Source: Lederbergia lenta NBRC 16444 | Lineage (GTDB): Bacteria > Bacillota > Bacilli > Bacillales > Bacillaceae_C | DNA length: 64,000 nt | Reading direction: 5' to 3' | Assembly: GCF_001591545.1 (NCBI RefSeq) | Contig: NZ_BCVC01000003.1 | Location: forward strand, 248,001 to 312,000 | Part shown: positions 28,906 through 38,718 of the stretch, in pieces | Layout of the letters: each line of letters starts with the position of its first letter | Position numbering within the stretch: the stretch's first letter is position 1 | Translations under genes and position numbers: made by a program | Notes under the pieces: generated by a model | What the model was told of the DNA's origin: nothing | What the model saw: only the letters and a program-made list of their open reading frames with translations | Databases searched by the model: none

Positions 28906-31527
28906 TTATTTTGTAAGCTGATACCTGTCTATGATGGAACCATCCAATTTTTTCACAAGGATTTGGATCCCTCCGTTAGAGATAGTTACGTTTGTATACA
29001 CCTGTGTTTTTTCATCAAAGTAAATCTTCATATATGATTGGGGTATAGCAGCATAAAACTTATTACCAGTGGAACCGGCAATCAAATAGGTTGTCCCTTC
29101 ACTATTTATCTCCCCGTTTTTTAGCTGGCACGTGCGTATATATGAATGATCATGTCCTGAAATGACTAAATCAATCTCCAACTCATCAAATATCGCCGGA
29201 AAAACTTCCTGTACATTTTCACTTCCACCATCCGGATTTGAATAATAGGGAGAACGATGTTGTACAATTATTTTCCATTTCCTTTCTGTCTTCTGCATGA
29301 TTGTCTTAAGCCAATTAGCTTGTTCTTTCAACCCTTCCTTTGTCGTTTCAGTGTTAAGTACTGCAAAACAGGCATTACCATAATCAAAGGAATAAACTGT
29401 TCCATGGAAATTATTCGGTCCATTATTTGGTACATTAAAAACAGTTTTAAACGTACTTATACCTGCCCCTATATTTTCATGATTGCCTACTGTTGGAACG
29501 ATTGGCATGGACAGTGCTAGATCTGAATTGTTTATCGATTGAAAAAAAGCTTCCCAATGACGGAACAAATTCCCATCATCAATCATATCTCCTACATGGA
29601 CAAAAAATGATGCATTGCTGTATTCACTTTTTGCTCTCATCATAATTTTCTTAAATAATCCATAGCCACTATTTGTTTGATTAGGCGGTGCCTGTGTATC
29701 ACCTAATAATAGAAAATTAAACGATTCAGATTGATGCTTTGGCGTACAAAGCTTTCCTACTTTACTCCAGCCATCATTTGTTCCATCGCCTACACGATAT
29801 ACATAACAAGTTTCTTTTTCTAAACTTGTTAATGACACTCTATGCACCTGAACTTCGCCATTATCAAAGGCATATTCTTTACTTATTCCGGTTACGCGAT
29901 TGACAGCTCCACCAGTAAATCCACTTTCTTCATATGCTTCTATTTGGACATATTCGATACATGTGTCCGTAATTAGAGAGGATGTAACCCATGTTATATT
30001 CATGCATGTTAAGTCTTCGCCAAAAGTAATATTCAACATTGTTGGCTGGCGCGAACATAACTGGTTTAGCACCTTCACCCTCGTTAAAAAACTATATTTT
30101 CTTTCTTTTTGAGCTTGGATCATTACACTGTCTGTTGTCTGGGCAAGTTGATTTGTACTTAATACACCACCTTTATTTGTGATGCCATATTCGTTTGCCC
30201 CATTGATAATCCTTGCTCCCTCTACAGGTCTTTCCCATTCATCTATTACTGTAATTTTACTATCGAATCCAATAGTGGCTCTATCAATACACATTTTATA
30301 ATGAGCTTTCGATGTTACTTCCATGGGGGGAATATGCCATCTGAATTTCTCTGAACTTCCCCCTAATTTCGCCAAGCCTTCTTGAAATAATATTTTTACA
30401 GGTCCAGTTACATTACTTCTTAAACGAAAAATTACTTTTCCCAATTGAGCAATTGTCTGCCCTGCTTGAATGCTGTGCAGACCTTTTAATTCAAGATACA
30501 TATGACCTGTTTCGGTAATCTCATTTACAATGATAGTATGTTCTGCGATCTGCTCGTGAAGCAATAATTGCTTATGAACCACTTCCACTTCATCAGGGTT
30601 AAAAACAAAATGAAGTTTTAGTGTATCAAATATATGAAGCTTGTTGATTTCAAGTTTTATTTCGAACAGATTTCCAATGTAAGCAATTGATTGTGAGTGA
30701 GCTTTTATTCCCGGCATGTTTCCATTCATTTCAAATTGCCATATCTTTTCACTTTCATTTCCTGCATGATCTTGTACAACAAGCCTTGTTTTGTGAGAAC
30801 CATTCAATAGCTTTTGATGGGTACTACTAACTTCACCTGACCGCTCATTAAATTCTGTTTTCACTTCTATACCGTCCACATATAGCTTGATCGATGTTGG
30901 ATTCACACCACTATCTTCATCGACTACTTGCGCCCTGATGCGACATTCACTTACATGCACAATCTCTCCTTCAGCAGGATATATTTTTGTAATTTCAGGA
31001 TTTGTGACATCCTGATCATTTTCTCCATACATAGCTTGTATGTCATCGATATAAATGAATCCAGCATCTTTATTATCATTACTCGTTTCAATTATTCTTA
31101 TAGGGATTTCTAATGTAAAAGGTATGGTTCTACCATGTGGGATAGATGCCTCAATGAATTTCCATCCATACCAATTTACCTTTTTTACAAACTCAATTTG
31201 AAACGCATGCTGATTTCCGTCTCTCATTTGAGCGCGAATCATATGTCCACTTCCATCTCCAAATACCCACATTCCGATGGAAGAAGGGTAATCCCTTATT
31301 ATTATTCCTTCTTTTACATACGCATAGGCCCCTGAAGTACCAATCGTATTTGTAAAATCATATGAAAGTTTTAATGCATACAAACCAAAACGAACGGGTT
31401 CCGGATACGTTACATGGCTTATAGATACAGACTGACATCGATCCCCTCGTGATGTCCAATCGTTTATTTCTCCTTCAAAACTCTCTAATATGATTGGTTT
31501 CTGCCTTTTTCTAGTGTCCATCTTCAT
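28906..31527 (-). CDS. Large multidomain metallophosphoesterase (purple-acid-phosphatase type)
   Basis: About 873 residues from ATG 31525-31527, which has GGAGG only 4 bases upstream; an ATG 6 bases later has better spacing. Visible parts: a jelly-roll-like N-terminal module (about 10-170), an Ig-like segment (about 175-265, HKTRLVVQDHAGNES), a cohesin-like beta module (about 270-390, VFNPDEVEVV), an FN3-like region (about 470-590) and a C-terminal calcineurin-type phosphoesterase (about 595-830) with LLGDTQA, VHVGDMIDDG, VGNHEN, IVQHRSPYY and ISGHDHSYIR, all metal ligands present. No signal peptide or anchor is seen at the start, odd for such domains. Confidence 0.8.
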   Translation of the reverse strand: MKMDTRKRQKPIILESFEGEINDWTSRGDRCQSVSISHVTYPEPVRFGLYALKLSYDFTNTIGTSGAYAYVKEGIIIRDYPSSIGMWVFGDGSGHMIRAQMRDGNQHAFQIEFVKKVNWYGWKFIEASIPHGRTIPFTLEIPIRIIETSNDNKDAGFIYIDDIQAMYGENDQDVTNPEITKIYPAEGEIVHVSECRIRAQVVDEDSGVNPTSIKLYVDGIEVKTEFNERSGEVSSTHQKLLNGSHKTRLVVQDHAGNESEKIWQFEMNGNMPGIKAHSQSIAYIGNLFEIKLEINKLHIFDTLKLHFVFNPDEVEVVHKQLLLHEQIAEHTIIVNEITETGHMYLELKGLHSIQAGQTIAQLGKVIFRLRSNVTGPVKILFQEGLAKLGGSSEKFRWHIPPMEVTSKAHYKMCIDRATIGFDSKITVIDEWERPVEGARIINGANEYGITNKGGVLSTNQLAQTTDSVMIQAQKERKYSFLTRVKVLNQLCSRQPTMLNITFGEDLTCMNITWVTSSLITDTCIEYVQIEAYEESGFTGGAVNRVTGISKEYAFDNGEVQVHRVSLTSLEKETCYVYRVGDGTNDGWSKVGKLCTPKHQSESFNFLLLGDTQAPPNQTNSGYGLFKKIMMRAKSEYSNASFFVHVGDMIDDGNLFRHWEAFFQSINNSDLALSMPIVPTVGNHENIGAGISTFKTVFNVPNNGPNNFHGTVYSFDYGNACFAVLNTETTKEGLKEQANWLKTIMQKTERKWKIIVQHRSPYYSNPDGGSENVQEVFPAIFDELEIDLVISGHDHSYIRTCQLKNGEINSEGTTYLIAGSTGNKFYAAIPQSYMKIYFDEKTQVYTNVTISNGGIQILVKKLDGSIIDRYQLTK

Positions 31528-32215
31528 GATTCCTCCAAGAATTGTAACCGCTCTAATAAATATATCATTTTGAACCATTTACTTGTCCCTAAAAGAGGAA
31601 TTTGTGGATAATTTCCCTTAATATAAGAAAACTACTAGAGCGACTGATTATATTTTTAAATCCGCCATAAAGGAGAATCAGCGAGGAAAATTAAAATGAA
31701 GCATTTCCATGTAACTAGAAACGCTGTAAATTCAGCCTCAATTGAAGCAATAATTTCGACCATAAAAACAATAAGTATAACAAGCAGTTTAAAACAGCAA
31801 CTAAACCTTTAGCTGTGGAGTTGGATATGCCATACATATCTTATATTCTTCAGTTGAATTTTGTATTTAATCGCATTTTCCATCGGCAAAGCGTTTCAAG
31901 TTGGTGGATTAGAGGAATTAGTAACTATTACTGTTTCTTTACTCTTTTTGATTTTTTTGTCATTGAGATACCTCGTTTGACATATTTGGAAAAAAACTTA
32001 TTTGGCAACGAATTGCTTTGTCCTTTACCGATAAAAGACCTTTTTCTATAAATACACCTACGATTATAAAACGTTATTACGATTTTTTTAAAGGTTTCTT
32101 TAATTGATATATGCTTCAATCATTGTTAAGGTAAAATGCGTGCATAAAACGTCATTTATTATGGGATATTTTACTTAATACAATTTCATATCTCATTAAA
32201 ATGAAAGGAGAAATA
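31528..32215. other. Gene-free AT-rich stretch
   Basis: No gene, hairpin or repeat of note was found across roughly 690 bases between the phosphoesterase and the BCCT gene. The last 20 bases carry the AAAGGAG site of the next gene. Confidence 0.5.
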
Positions 32216-33736
32216 ATGAATAAAATTTCAAAGGTTTTTTGGATTTCAGCTGCTATTCTAGTGGTAGCAGTCATATTCGGCGTTGTTGCTCCAGAATATT
32301 TTGAGACCATTACATCTAATGTAGAAAGTTTTGTTACCTCAAGCTTCGGTTGGTACTACTTAATTTTAGTAACTATCATTGTTATCTTTTGCCTCTTCCT
32401 CATCTTCAGTCCAGTTGGAACGATAAAATTGGGTAAACCGGAGGAAAAACCCGAATATTCTAAAGTATCATGGTTTGCAATGCTATTCAGTGCTGGTATG
32501 GGCATTGGTCTCGTTTTCTGGGGAGCTGCGGAGCCGATCTCTCACTTTGCTATTAACCCGCCTACTGCTGATCCAGGCACAGACCAAGCAATAAAGGAAT
32601 CGTTAAGGTTCACATTTTTCCATTGGGGCATTCATGCTTGGGCAATATATGCACTTGTTGGATTATGCCTTGCTTACTTTAATTTTCGCAAGGACAAGCC
32701 TGGCTTGATTAGCGCTACACTTAGCCCTATATTAGGAAAATATGCAAATAGCCGTTTAGCTACAATTATTGATGTGATTGCAGTTACTGCAACAGTTGTA
32801 GGAGTGGCAACCACGTTAGGTTTTGGTGCAGCACAAATTAATGGTGGACTTACCTATCTGTTTGGTATTCCTAATAATTTCGTTAGCCAGCTTATCATCA
32901 TCGTCATCGTAACCATATTATTTGTGACGTCAGCATGGTCTGGACTAAGCAAGGGAATCAAGTATTTAAGTAATACCAATATGATCCTTGCGGCATTGCT
33001 TTTATTATTAATTTTCATCGTTGGCCCTAGTTTATTTATCTTAAACATGTTCACCGATACTGTTGGAGCTTATGTACAAAATATTATTGGGATGAGTTTT
33101 AGAATTGCACCACTTGATTTGCAACATCGAGAGTGGATTAATGGATGGACCATTTTCTATTGGGCTTGGTGGATTTCATGGTCACCATTCGTAGGAATTT
33201 TCATCGCTCGTGTATCCAGAGGCAGAACAATTCGTGAATTCCTAATAGGCGTACTATTACTTCCGGTAGTTGTCAGTTTCATATGGTTTGCGGCATTCGG
33301 ATCAACAGCCATTGACATTCAACAATCTGGTCTTATTGATCTGACGAAGTTCTCTACTGAAGAAGTTTTGTTTGCCATCTTTAATGAACTGCCGTTTTCA
33401 ACTTTACTATCTTATATCGCGATTTTCTTAATCGCTATATTTTTCATTACCTCGGCGGATTCAGCTACTTTCGTTTTAGGAATGCAAACAACATATGGAT
33501 CGTTAGCCCCACCGAATAAAGTAAAACTGACATGGGGGGCGATTCTCGCAGCAATGGCAGCAATTCTTTTATACAGTGGTGGATTACAAGCTTTGCAAAA
33601 TGCACTTATTATTGCAGCTTTTCCTTTTTCCATCATTATCATTTTAATGATGTTATCCCTTTATAAAGCCTTGATGAAAGAGAAAAAGGAATTAGGTTTA
33701 TTGATTTTACCAAAAGAACCTAAGAAAAAGAGATAA
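32216..33736 (+). CDS. BCCT-family betaine/choline/carnitine transporter
   Basis: Osmoprotectant importer of 506 residues, about 12 helices. Start ATG 32216 is chosen because AAAGGAG (32204-32210) lies between it and an earlier in-frame ATG. Family signatures: [21 protein letters not shown] near 95-115, [16 protein letters not shown] near 135-150, and the helix-8 substrate-site block [32 protein letters not shown] near 305-340. Similar to OpuD/BetL. The substrate cannot be told apart from sequence alone. A strong terminator follows. Confidence 0.9.
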   Translation: MNKISKVFWISAAILVVAVIFGVVAPEYFETITSNVESFVTSSFGWYYLILVTIIVIFCLFLIFSPVGTIKLGKPEEKPEYSKVSWFAMLFSAGMGIGLVFWGAAEPISHFAINPPTADPGTDQAIKESLRFTFFHWGIHAWAIYALVGLCLAYFNFRKDKPGLISATLSPILGKYANSRLATIIDVIAVTATVVGVATTLGFGAAQINGGLTYLFGIPNNFVSQLIIIVIVTILFVTSAWSGLSKGIKYLSNTNMILAALLLLLIFIVGPSLFILNMFTDTVGAYVQNIIGMSFRIAPLDLQHREWINGWTIFYWAWWISWSPFVGIFIARVSRGRTIREFLIGVLLLPVVVSFIWFAAFGSTAIDIQQSGLIDLTKFSTEEVLFAIFNELPFSTLLSYIAIFLIAIFFITSADSATFVLGMQTTYGSLAPPNKVKLTWGAILAAMAAILLYSGGLQALQNALIIAAFPFSIIIILMMLSLYKALMKEKKELGLLILPKEPKKKR

Positions 33737-33743
33737 TTAAGAT

Positions 33744-33776
33744 CAGCCCTCGTTGTAAGTCGAGGGCTGTCTTTTT
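33744..33776 (+). terminator. Terminator of the BCCT gene
   Basis: CAGCCCTCG (33744-33752) pairs perfectly with CGAGGGCTG (33761-33769), followed by TCTTTTTT. Past it, near 33850-33885, a degenerate end of repeat A (CTAAACAAGTGCTTTCTGC) is seen. Confidence 0.9.
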
Positions 33777-33958
33777 TATTGATCTCATAGTCTCTGGAGC
33801 TTGAGATCATACTTCGAAAACACCCTTCATGATCGATCCTCTTTTGCCCGTCTCCCCTAAACAAGTGCTTTCTGCTTTTCTATATTTAAAGGGTATCAAT
33901 TCTCCTATTTGGCTCATACTGACATTATTAAGCTATATTTGCTCGGAGGTTGGACATC

Positions 33959-35500
33959 ATGGCTTTTTTTAAGAAAACGAAGGAATCTCAAGATGGTTCA
34001 ACGAATAATAATGAACCCTTGAGCAAGGATTTGCTTTCTAATGTAAATAAATTAAAGGAAGTATTTTCATATCCCAAAAATAATGCATTAAAAATGCGTG
34101 ATCTTTATCTCCCTTTTCACGAAAAAAACTGTACAATTTTTTTCGTAGAGGGTGCGGTTGATACAAATCTTATCGATACACATATCGTCGAACCTTTGCT
34201 AACAAAAACCGAAGCATCTATATTAGATTCAGGATTTATTAATACGTTAATAGAGCGCGTGCTAACAACGGCTAACGCTAAGGAAATAGCATCCCTTCCA
34301 GATACGATTAAAGATTTATTGAACGGAAATACAATTATTTTAATCGAGGGTGAGCAGCCGGGAATCTCTATCGAAACAGCTGGATTCGAAAATCGTTCCG
34401 TTACCGAACCGACAACTGAAATTGTAATTAAAGGACCTAAATCAGCTTTCATTGAATCTGTTTCTGTAAACCGCTCTCTCATACGGAAACAGATTCGAGA
34501 TCCCAAATTGATGTGTGAGTTTACTTCAGTAGGCGAAAGGGCGCCACTGCAGATTTCTATTATGTATCTGGAGGATATTGCTGATTCAACCATCGTAGAA
34601 AATGTAAAAGATCGATTAGCTAATATCAATAGCGATGCAATACTTACATTGTCTACTTTGGAACAGCATATTGAAGAAAGGTCATATTCTCTCATGCCGT
34701 CTACATTAGAGACGGAGCGACCTGACAGAGCCGCTTCTTTTCTCCTAGAAGGACATGTTGTATTGCTAATGGAAAACTCACCTTCGGCTTTAATTGTTCC
34801 GATTACTTTTTGGTCTTTATTCCATACAGTTGAAGATCAATATTTACGTATGCTGTACGGAAATTTTATTCGTACTATTAGGCTGGTATCATTGTTGATT
34901 GCACTATTCACACCTGCCTTTTATATTGCAGTAACAACTTTTCACGCTGAAATGCTTCCAACTGATTTAATGCTTGCAATCAGCTCAGCAAGAGAAAGAA
35001 TTCCCTATCCTGTTATTATTGAAATCATTATTATGGAAGTAACATTTGAAATCTTAAGGGAAGCGGGTGTTCGTGTACCAACTACTCTTGGAACAACGAT
35101 TGGAATCGTAGGAGCCCTCATTCTCGGCCAGGCAGCTGTTCAAGCAAATTTAGTTAGTCCTATTCTTGTCATTATTGTTGCAATAACGGGTCTTGCTTCA
35201 TTTACGATTCCGGATATTAGCTTAAATATTGCAGTGAGAATGTTACGCTTTCTCTTCCTTTTAACTGCCTTTTTAATGGGCTTCTTCGGGCTGGCAATCT
35301 TTACAGCACTTTTAATTGCCTATCTCGTTTCTATTAAATCATTTGGTGTGCCATTCTTCGCACCATTAAGCCCTCACTTTCCATCATCCAAGGATATGAT
35401 ATTAAGGCCACCTGTTTGGAAACAATGGATACGTCCTTTATCAACGTCTCCAAAAGATAAAGCAAGAGAGCCTAAACCAGAAAGGAATACAGGCCCATGA
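33959..35500 (+). CDS. Spore germinant receptor A subunit (GerA family)
   Basis: 513 residues from ATG 33959 with CGGAGG 9 bases upstream (a TTG nine bases earlier overlaps that site). The N-terminal soluble domain (about 1-275) is followed by four to five helices. Diagnostic blocks: TERPDRAASFLLEGHVVLLMENSPSALIVPITFW (about 255-290), PAFYIAVTTFHAEMLPTDLMLAISSARERIPYPVIIEIIIMEVTFEILREAGVRVP (about 320-375) and SIKSFGVPFFAPLSP. It lies in the spore inner membrane. First gene of an A-B-C operon; overlaps B by 4 bases. Confidence 0.92.
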   Translation: MAFFKKTKESQDGSTNNNEPLSKDLLSNVNKLKEVFSYPKNNALKMRDLYLPFHEKNCTIFFVEGAVDTNLIDTHIVEPLLTKTEASILDSGFINTLIERVLTTANAKEIASLPDTIKDLLNGNTIILIEGEQPGISIETAGFENRSVTEPTTEIVIKGPKSAFIESVSVNRSLIRKQIRDPKLMCEFTSVGERAPLQISIMYLEDIADSTIVENVKDRLANINSDAILTLSTLEQHIEERSYSLMPSTLETERPDRAASFLLEGHVVLLMENSPSALIVPITFWSLFHTVEDQYLRMLYGNFIRTIRLVSLLIALFTPAFYIAVTTFHAEMLPTDLMLAISSARERIPYPVIIEIIIMEVTFEILREAGVRVPTTLGTTIGIVGALILGQAAVQANLVSPILVIIVAITGLASFTIPDISLNIAVRMLRFLFLLTAFLMGFFGLAIFTALLIAYLVSIKSFGVPFFAPLSPHFPSSKDMILRPPVWKQWIRPLSTSPKDKAREPKPERNTGP

Positions 35501-36609
35501 TTAAAGTAGCGGATGGCAAAATGGGCACAAGAGAATTCACTTCCATTATCTTGCTATCTATCGGAATGAAGATTACGGATTCAACGCCAAGTCAACTCTA
35601 TATTGCGGGAGAAAATGCAGCTTGGATGATGCCTTTATTCTTCATAATATTAATAGGAGTACCTTTTTTTATCCTATTATCATTAATGAAAAAACATCAG
35701 AAAGGCTTAATTGACCTTATTTTCAGTCTCACAGGAAAATACTTAGGGACCATCATCACTTTCTCCTTGTTTCTTATGCTAAGTATTGGTGTTATATGGA
35801 GTGTAAGAAGTTATATTACGATTGTTAACACAGCATATTTTCAACAGGCACCGATTCAGGCCCTTTTATTTCTAATGCTCCTTTTTTGCTTCTTTGTTGC
35901 TAAACGCGGATTGGAGACAATTAGCCGATCGGCATGGTTTATTATTCCGACAATTGAAATCTTATTAATCGTTCTTATTGTCTCCGTTTGGAAAGAAGTA
36001 GATTGGATGCGGATATTCCCAATTGCCGGTCCTGGTTTTAAACAATTAATCAAAGAAAGCGCCAGTACTAGCGGTTTGTTTAGTGAACTCATCTTGCTCA
36101 CCGCTTTCTTCTCCTTTACTCGCTCTTATAAAAGTTTTCGTTTAGCCGCTTTTATTGGTTTTACTATTTCTTGTTTCAAAATGGTGCTATTTCTTGCTCT
36201 CTATGTAGCAGTCTTTGATTATCCTTCTACTTTAAAAATGTTATATCCACATCAACAATTAACGAGAATCGCTGAATTCGGTGAATCAATGTCACATGTG
36301 GAAGGAGTATTTTTTATCTTTTGGATGGTTGGTTCGATTATTCGATTTTCTATTTACCTGTATTTAATCGCCTTTCTATTTGCCGGATCATTACGTTTAG
36401 ATAAATTTGAACCGCTCGTTTTACCTTTAACTGGGTTAATCTTTTTGGGAGCATTACTGTTCGAAAATGTGTTTATTTTGAATCCTTTTCACAGGCAATT
36501 TTTTAGCATCGTCTCTTGGATACTTATGTTACTTCCTTTCATTTTGTGGGTGATTGATTGGTGGAAAGGACGGAGGAAAAATGAAGCTTCTAAAAGTTCT
36601 CTTAGTTAG
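35497..36609 (+). CDS. Spore germinant receptor B subunit (GerB family)
   Basis: 370-residue integral membrane protein with about ten helices, an amino-acid-permease-like fold thought to hold the germinant site. Starts at the ATGA overlap with the A subunit. Family marks: GTREFTSIILLSIGMKITDSTPSQL at the start, AKRGLETISRSAWFIIPTIEILLIVLIV near 130-160 and a helical tail. Same operon as the A and C subunits, with 29 bases of overlap with C. Confidence 0.9.
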   Translation: MIKVADGKMGTREFTSIILLSIGMKITDSTPSQLYIAGENAAWMMPLFFIILIGVPFFILLSLMKKHQKGLIDLIFSLTGKYLGTIITFSLFLMLSIGVIWSVRSYITIVNTAYFQQAPIQALLFLMLLFCFFVAKRGLETISRSAWFIIPTIEILLIVLIVSVWKEVDWMRIFPIAGPGFKQLIKESASTSGLFSELILLTAFFSFTRSYKSFRLAAFIGFTISCFKMVLFLALYVAVFDYPSTLKMLYPHQQLTRIAEFGESMSHVEGVFFIFWMVGSIIRFSIYLYLIAFLFAGSLRLDKFEPLVLPLTGLIFLGALLFENVFILNPFHRQFFSIVSWILMLLPFILWVIDWWKGRRKNEASKSSLS

Positions 36610-37801
36610 CGCGGTCCCGATCTTTTTACTAACAGGATGTTGGGGTAGTTCTGAACTGGAAGAGAATGCCTACGCTGTAGTGATTGGTCTTGATAAGGCT
36701 GAAGATCACATGGTTGAAGTAACTTTTCAAATAGCGAATCCACAGGTAGGATCAACAGAAACAGGAGCAGCTCAAAGTGAACCACCTAGTGATATTGTTA
36801 CAGTCACAGCACCGGATATACTGTCTGCTAAAGAGTTGGCGAATAGTATCGTTTCTAGAAAACTAAACTTGGATCATTTGCGAACGATTATTATCGCAGA
36901 AGACTTCGCTAAAACTAAATTAGCTCATCATACAATTGCCTCTTCTATTATTGATCCTGAAATGCGGCGGGAAAATAATATAATCGTAAGCAAAGAAAAA
37001 GCGAGTGAATTTATTAATAAAAATAATCCCAAATTAGAGACACGCCCACATAAATATTATATGTTTATGCAGAAAAGATGGAGAGATACTGGATTTGTGC
37101 CTTATTCCACTCTCAATCGCTACTTTCAACGATTGTCAGGTGAACTTTTTTTAGCTATTTACGCAACAACGGAAAAAGATGAAATTGTGAAAAAAAATGA
37201 AGATGACTATCTTGCTGGCCAAGTGCCGCAAAAATCTGGTGATCCCGTACAAATGATTGGATCAGCAGTTTTTAAAGACGGTAAAATGATTGGAACATTA
37301 ACTGGTGCAGAAACGAGAATATCTTTGTTCTTAAGACCAAAAGGACTATCCCATTCTGTCATTCAATCATATCCTGACCCTATCAATGATCAATATCGTA
37401 TTTCAGTAAGGATGATGAAAAAAGGTAAAACAAAAGTAAAAATTGACACAAAAACAAATCCAACTGAAGTAAAGGTAACAGTTCCAGTAGCATTACAAGT
37501 ATTTTCTAATCCGAGTTTGAGCAATTATACAACAAATTTAAAAAACCAACAGCGCCTTAAAGAGTCGATAAAAGATACATTAGAAAAGGAAACAATCGAT
37601 TTCATCAAAAAAACACAAGATGAATTTAAAAGCGAACCATTTTTATGGTATTTAGAAGCACGTCAGACATTTTGGACAATTGATGAATATACTCAATACA
37701 ATTGGCCAAAAAAATACTCCGAAGCGAAAATCGAAGTAAACTTCAACGTCGAAATCGAAAACCTCGGAGAACAACTAAAACCAGCAGTCATCAAGAAGTA
37801 A
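36581..37801 (+). CDS. Spore germinant receptor C subunit (GerC lipoprotein)
   Basis: 406 residues. ATG 36581 is preferred because CGGAGG precedes it and the protein then begins MKLLKVLLVSAVPIFLLTGCWG, a lipoprotein signal with the lipobox LTGC; an upstream in-frame start would spoil it. WGSSELEENAYAVVIGLDKA, AKELANSIVSRKLNLDHLRTIIIAEDFA and the C-terminal three-domain layout match GerC. The stop codon lies inside a 17-bp sequence that is exactly duplicated (37794-37827). Confidence 0.9.
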   Translation: MKLLKVLLVSAVPIFLLTGCWGSSELEENAYAVVIGLDKAEDHMVEVTFQIANPQVGSTETGAAQSEPPSDIVTVTAPDILSAKELANSIVSRKLNLDHLRTIIIAEDFAKTKLAHHTIASSIIDPEMRRENNIIVSKEKASEFINKNNPKLETRPHKYYMFMQKRWRDTGFVPYSTLNRYFQRLSGELFLAIYATTEKDEIVKKNEDDYLAGQVPQKSGDPVQMIGSAVFKDGKMIGTLTGAETRISLFLRPKGLSHSVIQSYPDPINDQYRISVRMMKKGKTKVKIDTKTNPTEVKVTVPVALQVFSNPSLSNYTTNLKNQQRLKESIKDTLEKETIDFIKKTQDEFKSEPFLWYLEARQTFWTIDEYTQYNWPKKYSEAKIEVNFNVEIENLGEQLKPAVIKK

Positions 37802-37864
37802 GGTGCCTGGAGAAGTAAGGTGCCTGGCACCCAAACAATTCAGAATCTTGTCAGTGCCAGGCAC
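37794..37864 (+). repeat. GTGCCTGGCAC repeat with 17-bp tandem duplication at the gerC stop
   Basis: AGAAGTAAGGTGCCTGG occurs twice without a gap (37794-37810, 37811-37827), the first copy containing the gerC stop TAA. It is followed by CACCCAAACAATTCAGAAT. GTGCCTGGCAC (37820-37830) and GTGCCAGGCAC (37854-37864) form an 11-bp inverted repeat. The same family lies at 38096-38155. Confidence 0.8.
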
Positions 37865-37900
37865 TCGTGTAATACACTCACAAAACAAAAAGGATTGGAA

Positions 37901-38068
37901 ATGGTGCATATGGGTTATTTAATTATAGGGCTGTCCTTATATTTAATGTACTATACGTTTAGTCTGGCTCGAACAATTTGGAAAGAAGGAAATAAGTTTG
38001 CGGGTTTCATTATTACAATCATGGCAACATGCTTTCCAGTTTTATCGATCATTTTGAAATTGAAGTAA
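37901..38068 (+). CDS. Small two-helix protein after gerABC, candidate receptor D subunit
   Basis: 55 residues from ATG 37901 (MVHMGYLIIGLSLYLMYYTF...) with AAAAGGA 10 bases upstream; an earlier in-frame start lies inside the repeat and is unlikely. Two hydrophobic helices at about 4-19 and 30-50 around a charged loop (ARTIWKEGNK). Many Bacillus germinant receptor operons have such a small two-helix D protein that modulates receptor function. The match is by size, topology and place, not by sequence. Confidence 0.55.
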   Translation: MVHMGYLIIGLSLYLMYYTFSLARTIWKEGNKFAGFIITIMATCFPVLSIILKLK

Positions 38069-38095
38069 GCAAAAGCTTTGACGAGTACAAATACG

Positions 38096-38155
38096 AAACA
38101 ATTCAGAATTATGTCTGTGCCTGGAATTATGTCTGTGCCTGGCACCCAAACAACT
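38096..38155 (+). repeat. GTGCCTGGCAC repeat with 18-bp tandem duplication
   Basis: AATTATGTCTGTGCCTGG occurs twice without a gap (38107-38124, 38125-38142), then CACCCAAACAA. The preceding ACAATTCAGAAT also occurs in the copy at 37794-37864. Together the two copies bracket the small gene 37901-38068. Confidence 0.8.
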
Positions 38156-38196
38156 CAAACCACTCAAACAATTTAAACAGCACGAGTAACATAAAA

Positions 38197-38240
38197 AATT
38201 CCCGGTGGCTTTTGCTTTGCAGCGCAAGCGACCGGGATTC
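38197..38240 (-). terminator. Terminator of the flavin reductase gene
   Basis: On the minus strand AATCCCGGT with GCTT pairs with a 3' arm ending ACCGGGAATTTTTTATG; it starts 8 bases past the stop codon. Confidence 0.7.
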
Positions 38241-38247
38241 TTTATCA

Positions 38248-38718
38248 TCATGTAATTTTCTTATATTTGCCTTCGAAGAAAGCTAGTGGTTCTCCATCTT
38301 GTACACGTAGGTCAGTAACTTCGCCAATATATAATGTATGGTCGCCAGCAATCACAGAATTTTGCACCGTACATGTTATATTAGCCAACGCGTCTTTAAT
38401 AACAGGGGCGTCATTAAAAGTATCAAAATCAATTTGTCTTTCTTCTTTAATCTGCCCTGCAAAATAAGCTGACAGATCTTCTTGGTCCTCATTTAAAATG
38501 CTGACCGCGAAAGTACCGGCTTCTTTTATAAGTGGATTAATCGACGCATCTTCACCAATAGAAACAAGGATAAGCTTTGGATTTAGTGAAACAGATACAA
38601 AGGCATTCGCTGTCATCCCATGCACTTTTCCTCCAATTTTCGTCGTAATGACAGTGACACCAGTTGCAAATTTCCCCATTGCCGTTCTGAATATTCGATC
38701 TTCCATTTTCTCTACCAT
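38248..38718 (-). CDS. Flavin reductase family protein (FMN-binding)
   Basis: 156 residues with the flavin-reductase-like split-barrel: FRTAMGKFATGVTVITTKIGGKVHGMTANAFVSVSLNPKLILVSIG, then FAVSILNEDQEDLSAYFAG, and GDHTLYIGEVTDLRVQDGEPLAFFEGKYKKI. Such proteins reduce FMN or FAD with NAD(P)H, often for a two-component monooxygenase, but no oxygenase is nearby. The first ATG is close to GAAGGG; the next ATG (12 bases in) is also possible. Confidence 0.85.
   Translation of the reverse strand: MVEKMEDRIFRTAMGKFATGVTVITTKIGGKVHGMTANAFVSVSLNPKLILVSIGEDASINPLIKEAGTFAVSILNEDQEDLSAYFAGQIKEERQIDFDTFNDAPVIKDALANITCTVQNSVIAGDHTLYIGEVTDLRVQDGEPLAFFEGKYKKIT

Noticed and set aside
37820-38068. 82-codon version of the small gene after gerC
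   Set aside because: The extra 27 codons lie in the GTGCCTGGCAC repeat and there is no ribosome site before that ATG; the start at 37901 has one.
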